This document shows positions 26,045-37,240 of a stretch of DNA of 64,000 bases, one piece after another (within the stretch, counting starts at the first letter, position 1; the number at the start of each line of letters is the position of its first letter). Below the pieces are notes generated by a model that worked only from the letters and a program-made list of their open reading frames with translations, was not told the origin of the DNA and ran no database searches. Source of the stretch: Molanna angustata (Eukaryota > Arthropoda > Insecta > Trichoptera > Molannidae); contig OY754968.1 in assembly GCA_963576475.1 (NCBI GenBank), positions 17,248,734 through 17,312,733 on the forward strand, read 5' to 3'. Made by a program: the position numbers and the translations under genes.

Positions 26045-26375
26045 TTTAAGTTTATTTGTTTATCTTTTTGTACACTGGCAGGTTTATTGCCAAACAGCAA
26101 TATCTTCCAACCAACCAGAGTTGATGATAACATACAATACAATGACTATGGCAATAATAATAAAAAAGATTGAATATAATAACAGTTCATAGCAATGATG
26201 GGTAAACAAAAGTATAAGGAGAGGAAAAATAAATCAGGTATTATTAGATAAATATTTTTGCTTTAGTCTTTTTTTGAATGTGTTCAATGAGATAGCCGAC
26301 GTAATATCAGGACTTAGACTATTCCATAGCCTTGCTGATTGTACATCAAATGAAGAGTTAAAAAATTCAGTACTA
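26045..26375 (-). mobile_element. LINE 3' fragment with conserved 3' hairpin
   Basis: The minus strand reads SSFDVQSARLWNSLSPDITS and SLNTFKKRLKQKYLS, then a stop: the C-terminus of a LINE reverse-transcriptase protein. The 3' UTR follows and ends with GGAAGATATTGCTGTTTGGC, AATAAACCTGCCAGTGTAC and a TAAA-rich tail. The TTGC...GGCAA element recurs in other LINE and SINE copies here. Confidence 0.75.
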
Positions 26376-27082
26376 TGAATTGGAATAGAGAGTAATGTAT
26401 GTTCAGCAGATCAGTGTTATTGAAATATTATTTTTTTTTATATGAATCATGGTAAACAACTTTGTAAGCATTGAATAATGCAAAATGTGATAGTATTAAT
26501 GTATATAATAAATTTACTCTTAAACTCTACAATACATTATTTTTTTATTTGGCACTGCACCATTTCATCGGTGTTGCAAAGATAATAATAAAATGTATTT
26601 AGAACATTCTCTTGATAGAGAAAAATGTAAAATTTGTAACTATAAAATTTATTGCGAAGAGAACATGGAAGAACCCATTAGCACAATCTTAATATATAAA
26701 AAAACCCACGTAACAATATAAGTACACGCTAATCTCCAAAACAACCCAACTGATTTAAATTAAATTTTGTATGGTTGGTTCCGAATTGAAATATAGGATA
26801 GTTTTGGAACCGATAGATGGCGCTGTTATTGAAAAATAAATATTTTTATTTTTTATCTTTTTTAGATTTTTCATTCAAAAATACATATAACCACAAATTT
26901 TGACTTCCTACACCACCCCAAAAAGTTTTATAGGAAAAAAGGGTCGTTATTCATTTTTAAGTTGTTTTAACTTTCAATAGATGGCGGGTATGACCAAATC
27001 TATTGACATATCTGTATTACACATCTAGAGGATACTCAGATGTTTGAAAACAAAAATTAGAAGGGAAAAATACATGAAATGA
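26376..27082. other. Intergenic, unassigned
   Basis: AT-rich. No gene, RNA gene or transposon end recognised. Confidence 0.35.
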
Positions 27083-27250
27083 GGTCTTACTTGCTTTACT
27101 ATAAAATGTGGTCTTACTTGATTTACTATAAAATCTGTGTTCTTACTTGCTTTACTATAAAATCTGTGGTCTTACTTGCTTTACTATAAAATGTGGTCTT
27201 ACTTACTTTACTATAAAATGTGGTCTTACTTGCTTTACTATAAAATCTGT
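27083..27250. repeat. Six-copy tandem repeat of 27/29 bp
   Basis: Units read GGTCTTACTTGCTTTACTAT then AAAATGT or AAAATCTGT. Three units are 27 bp and three 29 bp, adding up to 168 bp. The short frames over it are by-products. Confidence 0.9.
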
Positions 27251-27706
27251 GGTCTACATAGAAGGCGGTATGTGGCACAGCATCTGCCCAGACGCACTGG
27301 TAGCTTATAAAGAAATACACCTACTAATGAAAAACATTGACACTACCCTTGAAAAAATCAATGTTGGTAACATAGATTCGAAAAATTGCCTGAATAATAT
27401 AAAAGGGTCAAACAAATACAATATTATGATGCATCATATTCACATTCGAAATAAAGAGGCTGTATAAAGAATGACACGGAATTATCTAAGTGTGACTATA
27501 CATCGTAAGTTGAAACCTCGCCCGAGTTCATTCACTTGTAGTACAAGCATTATTAATTATGCTTAATTTAGTGAATGTATGAGGGTGAATGCCTACTTTT
27601 CACAATGACATGTTCATACAAAAACATGTACCTTTAAAGTTGTTAAATTAGAGGGAAGTTTTTATTGAATAATGTTTGCATAATAAATCCATTATTTTTA
27701 TGTTTT

Positions 27707-27870
27707 GTATGTACATATCGTCGCACCATGTACCGCACGGGGTTGGCAAAGAGAGCCTAATACCACATTTTTCTATCTTGACACATTCATCGCCTCATCA
27801 ACATTCATGCATATTCTCATACATGGTTAGTTGTTCACGCTTCTTTCAGAATATCGGTCACATGGTCCTG
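27707..27870 (-). mobile_element. Truncated 3' tail of the 47.6-50.8 kb LINE family
   Basis: Antisense copy of the 3' end: CACCATGTACCGCACGGGG, CTATCTTGACACATTCATCG and ACATGGTTAGTTGTTCACGC correspond to the last about 55 codons of that family's RT frame. It is diverged and non-coding. Confidence 0.7.
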
Positions 27871-28714
27871 CAATGTTGACTTCATTTAATTCCTTGTTAA
27901 ATTTGAATGTATTTTAAAAAAGTGGTCCTGTTCAAGTAATTTTGTTTATTAATTTTCTTGCTGATATATTGCAAATAAATTTACTGATGGTGCAAATAAA
28001 TTTACTTGTATTCATTAAATTATGTAAAATCATAAAATATATAGTACATTAATTTACTTAATACCCTCCATGTAGTTTAAACATTAAACGCATTTATAGG
28101 TACCATAATGAAAAGAAAATAATATTATACGACTAATGGAACGGGAGGGACTGTTGGGACGGTAGGTACTGAGGAGACGGGGTGGAATGGAAGGAACTAA
28201 TGATACAGGATGAACCTATGGGACGGAAGGGTCTGTTGGAACGAAAGGATTGATGGTGGGAAAGAAGGGTTTGATATGGCTCAGAAAGGCCTAATTTAGT
28301 GAATTGTTTTACCTATATTGAGCTACCTCCCTTTATTTAATGGAGGGTCTGACACTGGCACTGATTGTGGCATGAGGAACTGTTGAGACTGAAGGGACGG
28401 GGACTGATTGATGGGGCGGAAAGGATTTGAAACTGAAAGGACTTAAGGATAATATAAAACAGCATCTTACTTACCTATATCTATTGGAGGTAGCTCAATA
28501 TGGCAGTCATGAGTGACTTGCCAAATTATTTATCAGAGTATGCACCTAGGATCAAGTAGAATCCATTTTATAAAAAAATTCATAGGTCACTCATGTCCAT
28601 AGAAAAGGAACATATTATGCTCATGAATTATGAAGTTTAATTGTCGCCAAATATCTTGAGCCATTACGCAGGAGGGTAGCAATTTATTATTATTATTAGG
28701 TAACAGGCAGGCAG
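27871..28714. other. Intergenic, with a degenerate G-rich tract
   Basis: Between about 28130 and 28440 the plus strand is purine-rich, with a loose repeat of GGGAC, GGAAGG and CTGTTGGGAC words, an eroded minisatellite. Around it is ordinary AT-rich spacer. Confidence 0.4.
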
Positions 28715-28930
28715 CTATTGGTGATGGGCCTGTATAATGTGCTCCTTTGTGTAATGTGCATCTAATCTGTTTTTAAATTGATTGAGTATTCCAGCACTTA
28801 CAACTTTATCCGGTAAACTGTTCCAGGCATCCACAACCCATGCTTCCTTGTCAGGAAGGAAGTGCTTCCTTGGATTCAGGCAAAAGGATGTTTTATTCAA
28901 CTTTAAGTGATAGCCCCTCAGTTGTGTGGG
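28715..28930 (-). mobile_element. CR1/L2-type LINE fragment, protein C-terminus
   Basis: The minus-strand frame reads LRGYHLKLNKTSFCLNPRKH, FLPDKEAWVVDAWNSLPDKV and SAGILNQFKNRLDAHY, the usual ending of CR1/L2-like LINE proteins (R-GH--KL...F-----WN-LP--VV-A--...FK-RLD). It is 5'-truncated. Confidence 0.7.
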
Positions 28931-29180
28931 GGAATTTGCACATATACCAACGAAGCAGACACAAATTTGCACTTGGTGCACCAGCCCCCCTAGACAACAT
29001 GCCATTTAAGCTAAGCGTTATCTCGCTAAGCGATAGTAAATGTGTGCAATTGGTAGCTGTGACGTCACGTGACAGCCACCAATTCCATACATTTACTATC
29101 GCTTAGCGAGATAACACTAAGCTTGAATGGCATGTTGTCTAGGGGGGCTGGAAACCTAGTTCAAAATATTTGGCAAAAAC
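28931..29180. repeat. Dispersed repeat split by a foldback element
   Basis: 28931-28980 (AACGAAGCAGACACAAATTT) and 29152-29180 (CCTAGTTCAAAATAT) correspond to the uninterrupted repeat at 32804-32884, where the two halves are adjacent. A short third piece is at 30822-30860. The family is not recognised. Confidence 0.65.
28981..29151. mobile_element. 171-bp foldback element, CTAGACAACATGCC family
   Basis: The first about 70 bp (CAGCCCCCCTAGACAACATG...) are repeated inverted at the end (...CATGTTGTCTAGGGGGGCTG), so nearly the whole element can fold into one hairpin around GTGACGTCAC. It interrupts the repeat at 28931-29180. A relative lies at 51205-51365. Confidence 0.85.
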
Positions 29181-29239
29181 TATAAACATAAGTGACACCC
29201 AATTATTTAAGATAGTATGTGTTATGCCCCAAAAAAAAA

Positions 29240-29764
29240 CATTAATTTTCTTTCCATGGCAACATTCCTGGAAAGCAACTAGCGGTGTTTGCGTGCAGCT
29301 AGCGCGCTTTTCTCGGCACTCGACATTTGAGGTGGAAGGAATTTTTTGGCATTCACTCTGGTGGGAGACGGATGGTTTGTTGTGATGCCCTCATCGGTCA
29401 TCAACAGGGCGGTGTTGGGCCACAGCAGGGGCTCGAAGATTGGACCACAAGGGCTTCATGTGTCGTCGGTTCGCCTCCCAGCTGACCTGTCACTGAGGTG
29501 AGATACGCCATCATAGCGTTACCATGTGGCATGGAGCCAGTCATGGGTGACTGTCTGGAAGAGGAGGAAACTATGCCGGGTATGACAAGGATCTGCCAGC
29601 CTGACGCAGAGGCTGGGCCCCACCAGACTTATTGCCACTACGTGGACATGCCTGGAGAAAGGATTTTGCTGTATCCTAGGGCTGCACCTTCTGGTCAGCG
29701 TCTCTTCGTGTTCGGTTATATGCCATGCGTTATTCTTTGTACTCCGTAATAAATGCAACATACT
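29240..29764. other. GC-richer block of unknown origin
   Basis: Clearly higher GC than its surroundings. Short frames exist on both strands (29498-29749 + and 29519-29761 -) but neither resembles a known protein. It leads directly into the LINE tail that follows, and may be the degenerate body of the same element. Confidence 0.35.
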
Positions 29765-29945
29765 AAAAGATTTTCATGTCACCATCATGGAACAAATTGC
29801 CCCCTGATATACGTGGACCTCAGAGCGTTGACACCTTCAGTAAATTACTTGACTGCTTTGTTTAGTAGAGCCAACAAATAAGCCACAGCGCCCTTGGAGT
29901 GATCTTGTATCACTAAACAGCGCTTTATAAATTCTAATTATTATA
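29765..29945 (+). mobile_element. LINE 3' tail with SWNKLPPDIRG ending
   Basis: The plus-strand frame SPSWNKLPPDIRGPQSVDTF then SKLLD ends in stops. The 3' UTR is ACAGCGCCCTTGGAGTGATC...GCGCTTTATAAATTCTAATTA. A second copy of the same tail is at 36550-36675. CR1/L2-like by protein ending. Confidence 0.65.
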
Positions 29946-30365
29946 ATTTGTCGCCCTTTCATCCTCACATCGACTTTGAAAGAGAGGGTTCATCATATGA
30001 ACCTAGTATCACTCATGGCTTTAGAAGTAAACAATTTCTTTCAAATACTCTATTCAAGGTCTACTAAGCATCCAACTTTAAAAAATATAACCCATTTTCT
30101 TTTTAACATTTCCTTGCTTCCTGCTAAACACAATATTTCAATAAATTCCATCAATAAGGAATCAAACCAAAAACACCAGCGTCAAACAACTCATCACCAT
30201 GTCACAGAGGCTATGAACTTTCTAGTACAAGATGTAAATATTATGCTATGTAGCATTCTGAAATAGTTTTTTCAATATATTGCCTTTAGACTTATTTTTT
30301 TTGTGAAAGAAATGAAGTAATCAGTAAGGGTTAAGTTTAAAACAAATAAAAAAGTTTCACAATAA

Positions 30366-30371
30366 TTTATT
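30366..30371 (-). terminator. Polyadenylation signal of RpL3
   Basis: AATAAA on the minus strand, 22 bp after the RpL3 stop codon, giving the short 3' UTR usual for ribosomal protein genes. Confidence 0.6.
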
Positions 30372-30393
30372 TAATGAAAAATAATCATTAAAT

Positions 30394-33300
30394 TTATGAT
30401 TGTGTGGGTGCAGCAGTAGCAGCCGTCTCTTCCTTGAGTCTGTCTTTCTTGAAAGTTCCCATGAAGGAAGATTTGTCTGCAGGTGTCTGGAAGCGTCCAT
30501 GACCAAACTTGGATGACGTGTCAATGAACTTGAGGTTTATCTTTTCCAATGCTGCCTTCTTGGTGTGAATTCGCAACGACTGAAAGAAAAATATATATTT
30601 TAATTTTAAAATTTCCATCAATCCATTTAATCAAATAAAAGTTTTTTTCAAAACTTGTTCAGCTTTGACACACTCCTGGAATCATCATACCAAATGAATG
30701 GTTGCACTTGCAAGCCATCTCATTTTTTCTTGTGTAGGTACATATTATGTAAATTCACAAACATGAGTGACAAAAATAAACAAGCTGCATATTTCTCGCC
30801 AAATTACTTAAACTTTTAGCAGCGAAGGGGAGCGATTTGCATGTAAATCAACGACACAAAAAGATGTCAGGCGAATATTACACTACACAAAACATATCCT
30901 GCGCGATGGAAACGGTGTTACCTGTATACATTATTTACTTTTTGAAGATATATATAAATCCTCATATCTCCTTGATTTGTAATAAATGATAGGATATTGG
31001 AGGTAAGGTTGGAACCAGATCCACCAGATTTGTTAGTCTAGTATACAAATGCTCTACTATGATAATTCGGGTATTCTATGAAATAGTTCATAAAACAATA
31101 CCTTTCTCAATGTAATAACACGCTTCTTCGGTCCCATACAGCAACCCTTAATCATTATAAAATCATTGTTAACTTCGCCGTAGTGGGGGAATCCGCCCAT
31201 TGGTGTAATTGACTTCTCCGATAAATCATACTCAGTTGAAGCATTGTTCTTAATGACTTTCCCGTCCTTGGTGTGGATACCTGTCAAAAAATTGATAGTT
31301 AGAAGTCACTTAATTTATAGATCACCCGGCTGTGCTAAATATCACAATTAATTATTGTTTCGTTTTAGTTACATTTTCACTTTTAATGTAAATTATATAA
31401 AAATAAATCCCTCAAAACAAATAGGGATAACAATCAAAAATAAATTTTCAGCGGTTATATACTGAATATTGGTAAAGCTTTTTTTACTATCAATCAACAT
31501 TATTTATATGTTTTGTAAACACAAAAAAAGTACTGTATTGAGCAGTAAACTGATTTATTTCCATTTCAAAAAATATTTAATCTGTAAAATATAACAATAC
31601 CTTGTCCAATACGATAAATTTTCTTATTCATCTCAGTACGATGATGGTATCCTTTTTGTCCAGCCCTGGCAACGGTGAAGGACACTCTAGATGGATGCCA
31701 TGCTCCAATACAGGCTACCTTCCTCAAACCCTTGTGGGTCTTTCTGGGCAGCTTCTTGGTGTGCCAACGGGAAGTCACACCTACAAAATATATTTTGTAT
31801 AAAATCTTTTGCCAATTTTTTTGCTGTATAAAAAACAATATACTATTTATATATTCATGCAGAATATGTATATATATAGGCTGTAGCCTATACTTAGTAT
31901 GTACATAACGGTAGGGAAATACAACAAAAATAATAAATAGATTTAAATTATAACATACCCTTGTATCCTTTTCCTTTGGTGACACCAATACAGTCTATCA
32001 TCTCATCAGAAGCAAAAACATTGTTTACTTGAATGGGTTTCTCAAAATGTTCTCTTGCCCATTTCACTTTATCTTCAATAGTACCACCGTTCAACTGAAT
32101 CTCCATCACGTGAGCTTTCTTCTGACGTTGTTTCAACAATTTCATCTGGGTGTGCGCAATTACACGGATAACAGTGCAATACTTGATGATTTTCTTGAAG
32201 TCTTTCTCAATAGACTTACGTCCAAGGTCGTCTTGCCACTTCTTGCATGATTTTGTGAATGCCTTCTTCTTTGACTTGTACCTAATTTAGATGAAATTTG
32301 TTCCAACCAATTAAAATGATTCAAAACTGGCTCAACTGAAAATCAAAAAAGGAGGCAGTCTCATCGTTGAGCGGAGACCACACTCCCTACTGACTTGTTC
32401 AACAGTCAGTTATTAACTCTCATGCAGCCATAGGAGAGCTATAAGGTTTCACAATTAGATAACGGGTTATATAAAATATACTTATTCAAGTGAAATTAAA
32501 TAGAAAAAATCAGTAAGCAAAAATCAATAGATAAATAATGATAATAAAATGTTACCAATTCTTGTAGAATCGTCTGCGACAATCTTCGGACATGTGCTCA
32601 GCCCACACGGTACACAGGGACCTTAATCCATGAGGAGTCTCAATGTAGCCGACTACACCAACGACCACCATGGGTGGCGTTTCCAGTATAGTCACAGCTT
32701 CTACGATCTCTTTCTTATTGATCTCTAGAAAAGTATGAGTTAATTATGATTAAAATCATGCAAATATAGTTGTCAAATATCTAGAATCATTCCACCGAGA
32801 AGGCGGGGTGATTTGCATGTAAACCAACGAAGCAGACACAAATTTGCGGTCTGCGTACCCAGAAGCCTGGTTCAAGATATTAATTTATTTATTTAAATCT
32901 TTCAGTGCATATAGCTGAATAAAGATACCCAACTGTGTAAATTAGGTCCCAGAACAGGCTTTTGCCTAGTGGGGAGTTATTAGTCAGCTTACATGTCATA
33001 TTTACGGTGTAATAATATAGTTAGTACACTGACGGGCTTATTGCCTAATAGCAATTTCTTCCAACCAACCTGAGTTAATGTTAAATGTACAGTGTGTGTA
33101 TAAATATTTGGCGATATTTATACAGAAAGATTAATTTATAATTTAAATAATGTACAAGACATGGCCGTTCCCCCGTGTCACAATCCAATGGACTACAGGA
33201 CGAAAATGGAATATGCCTTCTTAACGCCAGCCACGAAGGCGGCGAATTTAATTTTCGACACGGTGTACTAGTCACTGCATTAAGGGCAGCTTTGTACACA

Positions 33301-33705
33301 AGAAAGCTAGCTAGGCAGTAAAACCACGAAGCGAACAATCACTTGTCGGTGTAACGTAATTGTTATTCCAAATACTCACTTGATCCTGGTCTGTCAGCCT
33401 CTCGGACAACATGGGTCATGCCAGCTTTATATCCGATGAATGCAGTAAGATGCACTGGTTTTGACGGGTCATCTTTGGGGAAGGCCTTCACCTTACCACG
33501 ATGACGACGGGACCTCTTCTTGGGGTAGAAACCCATGGACCCATGACGAGGCGCTGAAAACTTGCGATGAGACTGGAAATAATGAAACGATATTAATTGG
33601 ACGTATAATATAGGCGAAAAAATTAAATAAAAACACAAGACATGAAAGCGATTCACATAAAATAATCAGATTTCTCTAGTATTGCACAAGACCGACACTC
33701 ACCAT
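30394..33705 (-). CDS. RpL3: 60S ribosomal protein L3, 7 coding exons
   Basis: Universal uL3 protein of the large ribosomal subunit, reaching into the peptidyl-transferase region. Coding exons in transcript order: 33705-33703 (ATG only), 33572-33380, 32724-32556, 32281-31959, 31780-31601, 31280-31102, 30579-30394. All GT-AG, 1233 nt, 410 aa plus stop (human about 403). Landmarks: [20 protein letters not shown], then [78 protein letters not shown] (containing the conserved W-finger region), [30 protein letters not shown], and [16 protein letters not shown]. The C-terminal [12 protein letters not shown] is insect-like. A first exon ending right after the start codon is common in ribosomal protein genes. 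Introns are short apart from a LINE fragment in intron 2. Confidence 0.97.
32325..32470 (-). ncRNA. Structured segment in RpL3 intron 3, possible snoRNA
   Basis: This intron (32282-32555) holds a GC-richer patch with hairpin potential on the gene strand: GCTCTCCTATGGCTGCATGA with a closing GAGAG, and ACTGACTGTTGAACAAGTCA with a closing GT. Ribosomal protein introns often host snoRNAs. I do not see a clean C/D or H/ACA box set, so this is only a suggestion. Confidence 0.15.
32804..32884. repeat. Uninterrupted copy of the 28931-29180 repeat
   Basis: In RpL3 intron 2. It reads GTAAACCAACGAAGCAGACA...GTACCCAGAAGCCTGGTTC and shows the empty target site of the foldback element seen at 28981. Confidence 0.7.
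33008..33345 (-). mobile_element. LINE fragment with shared 3' hairpin, RpL3 intron 2
   Basis: The minus-strand end matches the 3' tail of the LINE at 26045: GGTTGGAAGAAATTGCTATT, AGGCAATAAGCCCGTC. The rest is diverged LINE-like sequence without a usable frame. It is sense-oriented within the RpL3 intron. Confidence 0.55.
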
Positions 33706-34564
33706 GTCAGCGGAAACGACAAAATGAACGAGAAATGCGCAGATGTGCGCAGACAAATGTGTTTTGTCCAAGTCAAAGAAAAATAAAGATAAGTAGAGAT
33801 AGCGTTAGTGTTTTCAGATAAAAAAATGTTAATACATATTATTTATTTATTTATTTATTCATCTTACTGTACATAAATAGCCATCAAGAGTATGAAAAAC
33901 AACAAATTTCCTGACAGTGACAACATACAGAGTGAACTGATATAGAGTGGTGGAGACCTTTTACAATCATGTATACAGGTATAAAAGTGTGGAATTCACA
34001 ATCATTGCCAATTGACTGGAATGAGGGTCTTGTATGTCCGCTTCACAAAAAGGGAGACCAACTACTCTGTAGTGATTATAGGGGTATCACGTTGTTGAAC
34101 ACAGCATACAAAATCCTCTCTATGATTCTGTTTAAGAGGCTGGAACCTTTTGTGGAGAAAACGCTTGGACCGTACCAGTGTGGTTTCCGCCGAGGAAAAT
34201 CATGTTCTGATCAAATATTCACTCTACGACAGATCCTGCAAAAGACACTTGAATACAACATTGACACCTTCCATCTTTTAATCGATTTTCGAGTGGCATA
34301 TGACAGCATAAATAAAGGGAATGCAGCAATGCGAGAGTTTCACTTGAAATGGTAAAATTAACAAGAGATAGTGTACAATGTCGTGTAAAGATACAAAGTG
34401 ATCTTTCTTCATCATTCCAGACATTGAATGGGCAGCAACAGGGGAATACTCTGGCATGCCTCCTATTAATTGTTGCTTTAGAAAAAGTCAGCAGGGATGC
34501 TAAAATAGAAACAAGTGATACTATATTAAATTATATCTATAATACGTGCGATACGTGATATTAT

Positions 34565-34653
34565 GTGCGATAGGCCTATTTCGTCTTGTTAGGGCATTTA
34601 CGCCTTGTTAGGGCTAGTACATGCCCTAACAAGGCGAAATCGACCTATCGCAC
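34565..34653. repeat. Imperfect palindrome, GTGCGATAGG arms
   Basis: 33-bp arms (34565-34597 and 34621-34653) with three mismatches. A further CCTTGTTAGGGC copy lies in the loop. It is part of the 1080-bp insertion. Confidence 0.85.
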
Positions 34654-34688
34654 ACAGTAAAATTCATGTAGAATAAAAAAGATTACAT

Positions 34689-35517
34689 GAAAATTCTTCG
34701 AAACACAATTGTTCGAATGCGCAATTGTACGAATAACAATTTTTCGAAAATCAGTTATCAGAATTACAATTGTCCGAAAGCAAATTATTCGAACTAACAT
34801 TTGTTGGAAAACCAATTAACCGAATTTAATATATTTTTGTGTCATTATGTTACCTCCTTTGACATATTTGTTGCCAGTAAAATATATTCGATGAAGACTT
34901 TTTTACAGTTTTTACTTGTTGTATTATTGTTGGGTACATAATATTTTTGATAACTGATATTTGACAGCGCGGGATAGCCTAGTTTGTACACCAGTTTGTG
35001 TTTATCTAGTATTCACACCAATTTAGTTATTTTACTTTAATATTATAGTTACTTTTTTCAATATATAATGCAACTGGCTCACGCCAGTCGCAATTATAAC
35101 TACAAACAAACCTTACCAAACTATTTTTACCAAAGTTTTGTAGGTTTATGTTTAAAAAATAGGTGTACATCCTAGGATATCTGACAGCGCGGTGCGTCGC
35201 CATGTTGTTTATTCCATAGATTTTTATTATATATAATATACTATGTAGATGTAGTACTCCGTGCAAAAAGTGAGTCATTTGTTTTCGATTCATACAAAAT
35301 AACTACGACATACTAGTATATTATAATAAAAATCTATGGTTTTTTACTCACACAATACTACCAACATGACGTCATAAAAATTCGAACAATTGTAAATTCT
35401 GATAATTGTGTGTTCGGAAAATTGTTTTTCGAAAAAATGTGATTCGAATAATTGCCATTCGTAAAATTGATTTTCGTAAAATTGAGCATTCGAATAATTG
35501 TTTTTCGAATAATTTTC
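34689..35517. mobile_element. Foldback-like element with opposed 15-bp arrays
   Basis: The left end starts GAAAATTCTTCGAA and runs as about nine tandem units of about 15 bp, consensus ACAATTGTTCGAA (34689-34826). The right end carries about nine units of the inverse, TTCGAATAATTGTTT (35381-35517), closing with TTCGAATAATTTTC. A core of about 550 bp has no recognised protein. Long termini built of short tandem repeats recall Foldback/Galileo-type elements. Unit spacing is 14-16 bp. Confidence 0.7.
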
Positions 35518-35729
35518 CTGTCACCAATAAAAAAGTGGTTTACTTTTAATTTTAGACATCATTTATAATGTAATTCTACAAAATAAAAACTTCGTCGTTT
35601 ATTATGGTACTATATTCTATAAATCTGTACAACTATTGGGATATGCCGATGACCTGGATATCGTTGCAAGATCTGAACCTGCTCTTAGGGAGACATTCAT
35701 AGCTCTGCTGCAGGCTGATTTTGTATAAA

Positions 35730-36549
35730 CACCAGAGGAGATGAAAGGAGTTAAGTACTATTTTATCTGTGGATTTAGCTCGTTAACACCAATGTATGTA
35801 TGTTTTTGGTATTTTGTAAGCGAATTTTCTTTCGTTGTCTTAACCCCAATAAAAAACTCGGGGTTAAAATTATTTATTTATTTGTAGAATAAGAGTTATC
35901 TCCTGTCAAATCACGCGACAAATTTACTTCTATATTTTCTATGCACGCGTGTTTGATATTGTAAAATTTACTAATTACTTGAATTATTTCATCCATAATC
36001 ATTTAAAAGGTGTGTATTATTTATCTTGTACAATATTCATACATATTACTAACCAAATTTATTATTTATTTTTGTATTTGACTTGTTTATACATTCGTTG
36101 TTAATTTTTCGACTTAAGTCTTTGGAGGCTTAATATTTCATGAATTTGACGTTTCAAACTAAGAAACATGACGTTTTTCTTTGAGTATAATAATATAAAA
36201 TGAGGATACTAATCAAGTTTTGTTTATTTGCAGCATGTCTTACTTATTTTTGCGAGCGTTAAAAGACGATGAAAAGCGATAAAAAGACGATAGTCCGTTG
36301 GACATGCAGAACGATGTATTAGTCGCACATTACAGAATTAACCATTCATTGTTTGTTGTCCTGTACGACCAAATTAAAACTCCACATCCCAGTACTTCAG
36401 AGACACACAGCAGTTTCGTTCGAACTAAAAGTATGTACCTACAATAACCTATCCTAAATTTGTTCTTGATAACAAATTTCGTGTTTAATATATCACACAC
36501 TGAATTACATTGTCAGATACATGACATATTACCATTTTCTTTGATGTAT
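35730..36549. other. Unassigned sequence inside the broken LINE
   Basis: AT-rich, with a small hairpin TTAACCCC...GGGGTTAA at about 35839-35868. It is inserted between the RT core and the C-terminus of the LINE. No protein recognised. Confidence 0.3.
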
Positions 36550-36675
36550 AATATAGCATTGACACCTTCAGTAGACTTCTTAAGACTGCCTTGTTTCGTA
36601 AAGCCAACAAATAAGCTACAGCGCCCTTGGAGTGATCTTGTATCATTAAACGGCGCTTTGTAAATTCTATTTATT
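36550..36675 (+). mobile_element. Second copy of the 29765-29945 LINE tail
   Basis: Shares TTGACACCTTCAGTA, AGCCAACAAATAAGC, ACAGCGCCCTTGGAGTGATC and CGGCGCTTTGTAAATTCTA. Same orientation. Confidence 0.7.
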
Positions 36676-37240
36676 ATATATCATATTATATTTATCATAG
36701 GGCAGAGAGAACTTCTATTTACATTTTTTTTAGATTTTATTAATATTCTGCTCCAATCAATTGTTTTTGCATAGCGACTAATGCTGATCCATGTGGCATA
36801 GTGGGAGTTTGTTTTAACTTCAGTTAATTCATGACTCAATAACACATATAACATATTACAAAAACAAATTCATTGTACATTTGTATTCATCAGAAACGTG
36901 GAGTTTTACATAGCAGGATGAAAAAGCCTTTTTGAAAGGCGTATCCTGCGACGCATATATGGTCCAGTTTGTGAGAATGGTGTCTGGAGGAGAAGACACA
37001 ATCCCGAACTCTATCAGCTGTATGGTGATATAAGTGCAGTACGTGTTATCAATATCGCTTGACTTGGATGGATCGGTCACGTATAGCGAATGGGAGACGG
37101 GGAGCCGGCAAAAAGAGTTATGGATGTTAATCCAGTTGGAAGAAGACGGGTGGGAAGGCCGACGCTTCGCTGGCTGGATAGAGTCACAACCGATTGCAGA
37201 GTGCTTGGTGTGAACGGGAGAAGTAGTGATTAAGTGTGTT

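Larger units (their letters stand above)
34528..35607. mobile_element. 1080-bp insertion with 9-bp target duplication
   Basis: TACTATATT occurs directly before (34519-34527) and after (35608-35616) this segment, and the LINE reading frame resumes across it (SDTI / FYKSVQLLGYADD). It contains a hairpin (34565-34653) and the array-ended element at 34689-35517. No terminal inverted repeat at the exact borders is visible. A 9-bp duplication would fit a Mutator-like element, or a retroposition event. Confidence 0.6.
33963..37240 (+). pseudogene. Broken LINE reverse transcriptase with nested insertions
   Basis: Three collinear pieces of one element. 33969-34545: LPIDWNEGLVCPLHKKGDQL, SDYRGITLLNTAYKILSMIL, PYQCGFRRGKSCSDQIFTLR, DFRVAYDSI and the QQQGNTLACLL region. 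35608-35727: VQLLGYADDLDIVARSEPAL (catalytic YADD). 36862-37236: C-terminal RRILRRIYGPVCENGVWRRR, LYQLYGDISAVRVI, GRRRVGRPTLRWLDRV. Stops and a missing part (DFRVAYDS for DF-KAYDS, in-frame TGA and TAG) show it is dead. The first gap is a clean 1080-bp insertion (34528-35607). The second contains other repeats. Clade not assigned; the ending is RTE-like. Confidence 0.75.

Noticed and set aside
31566..31988. A 140-codon minus-strand frame as an independent gene
   Set aside because: It is RpL3 exon 31601-31780 read through both flanking introns; splice sites and homology define the true exon.
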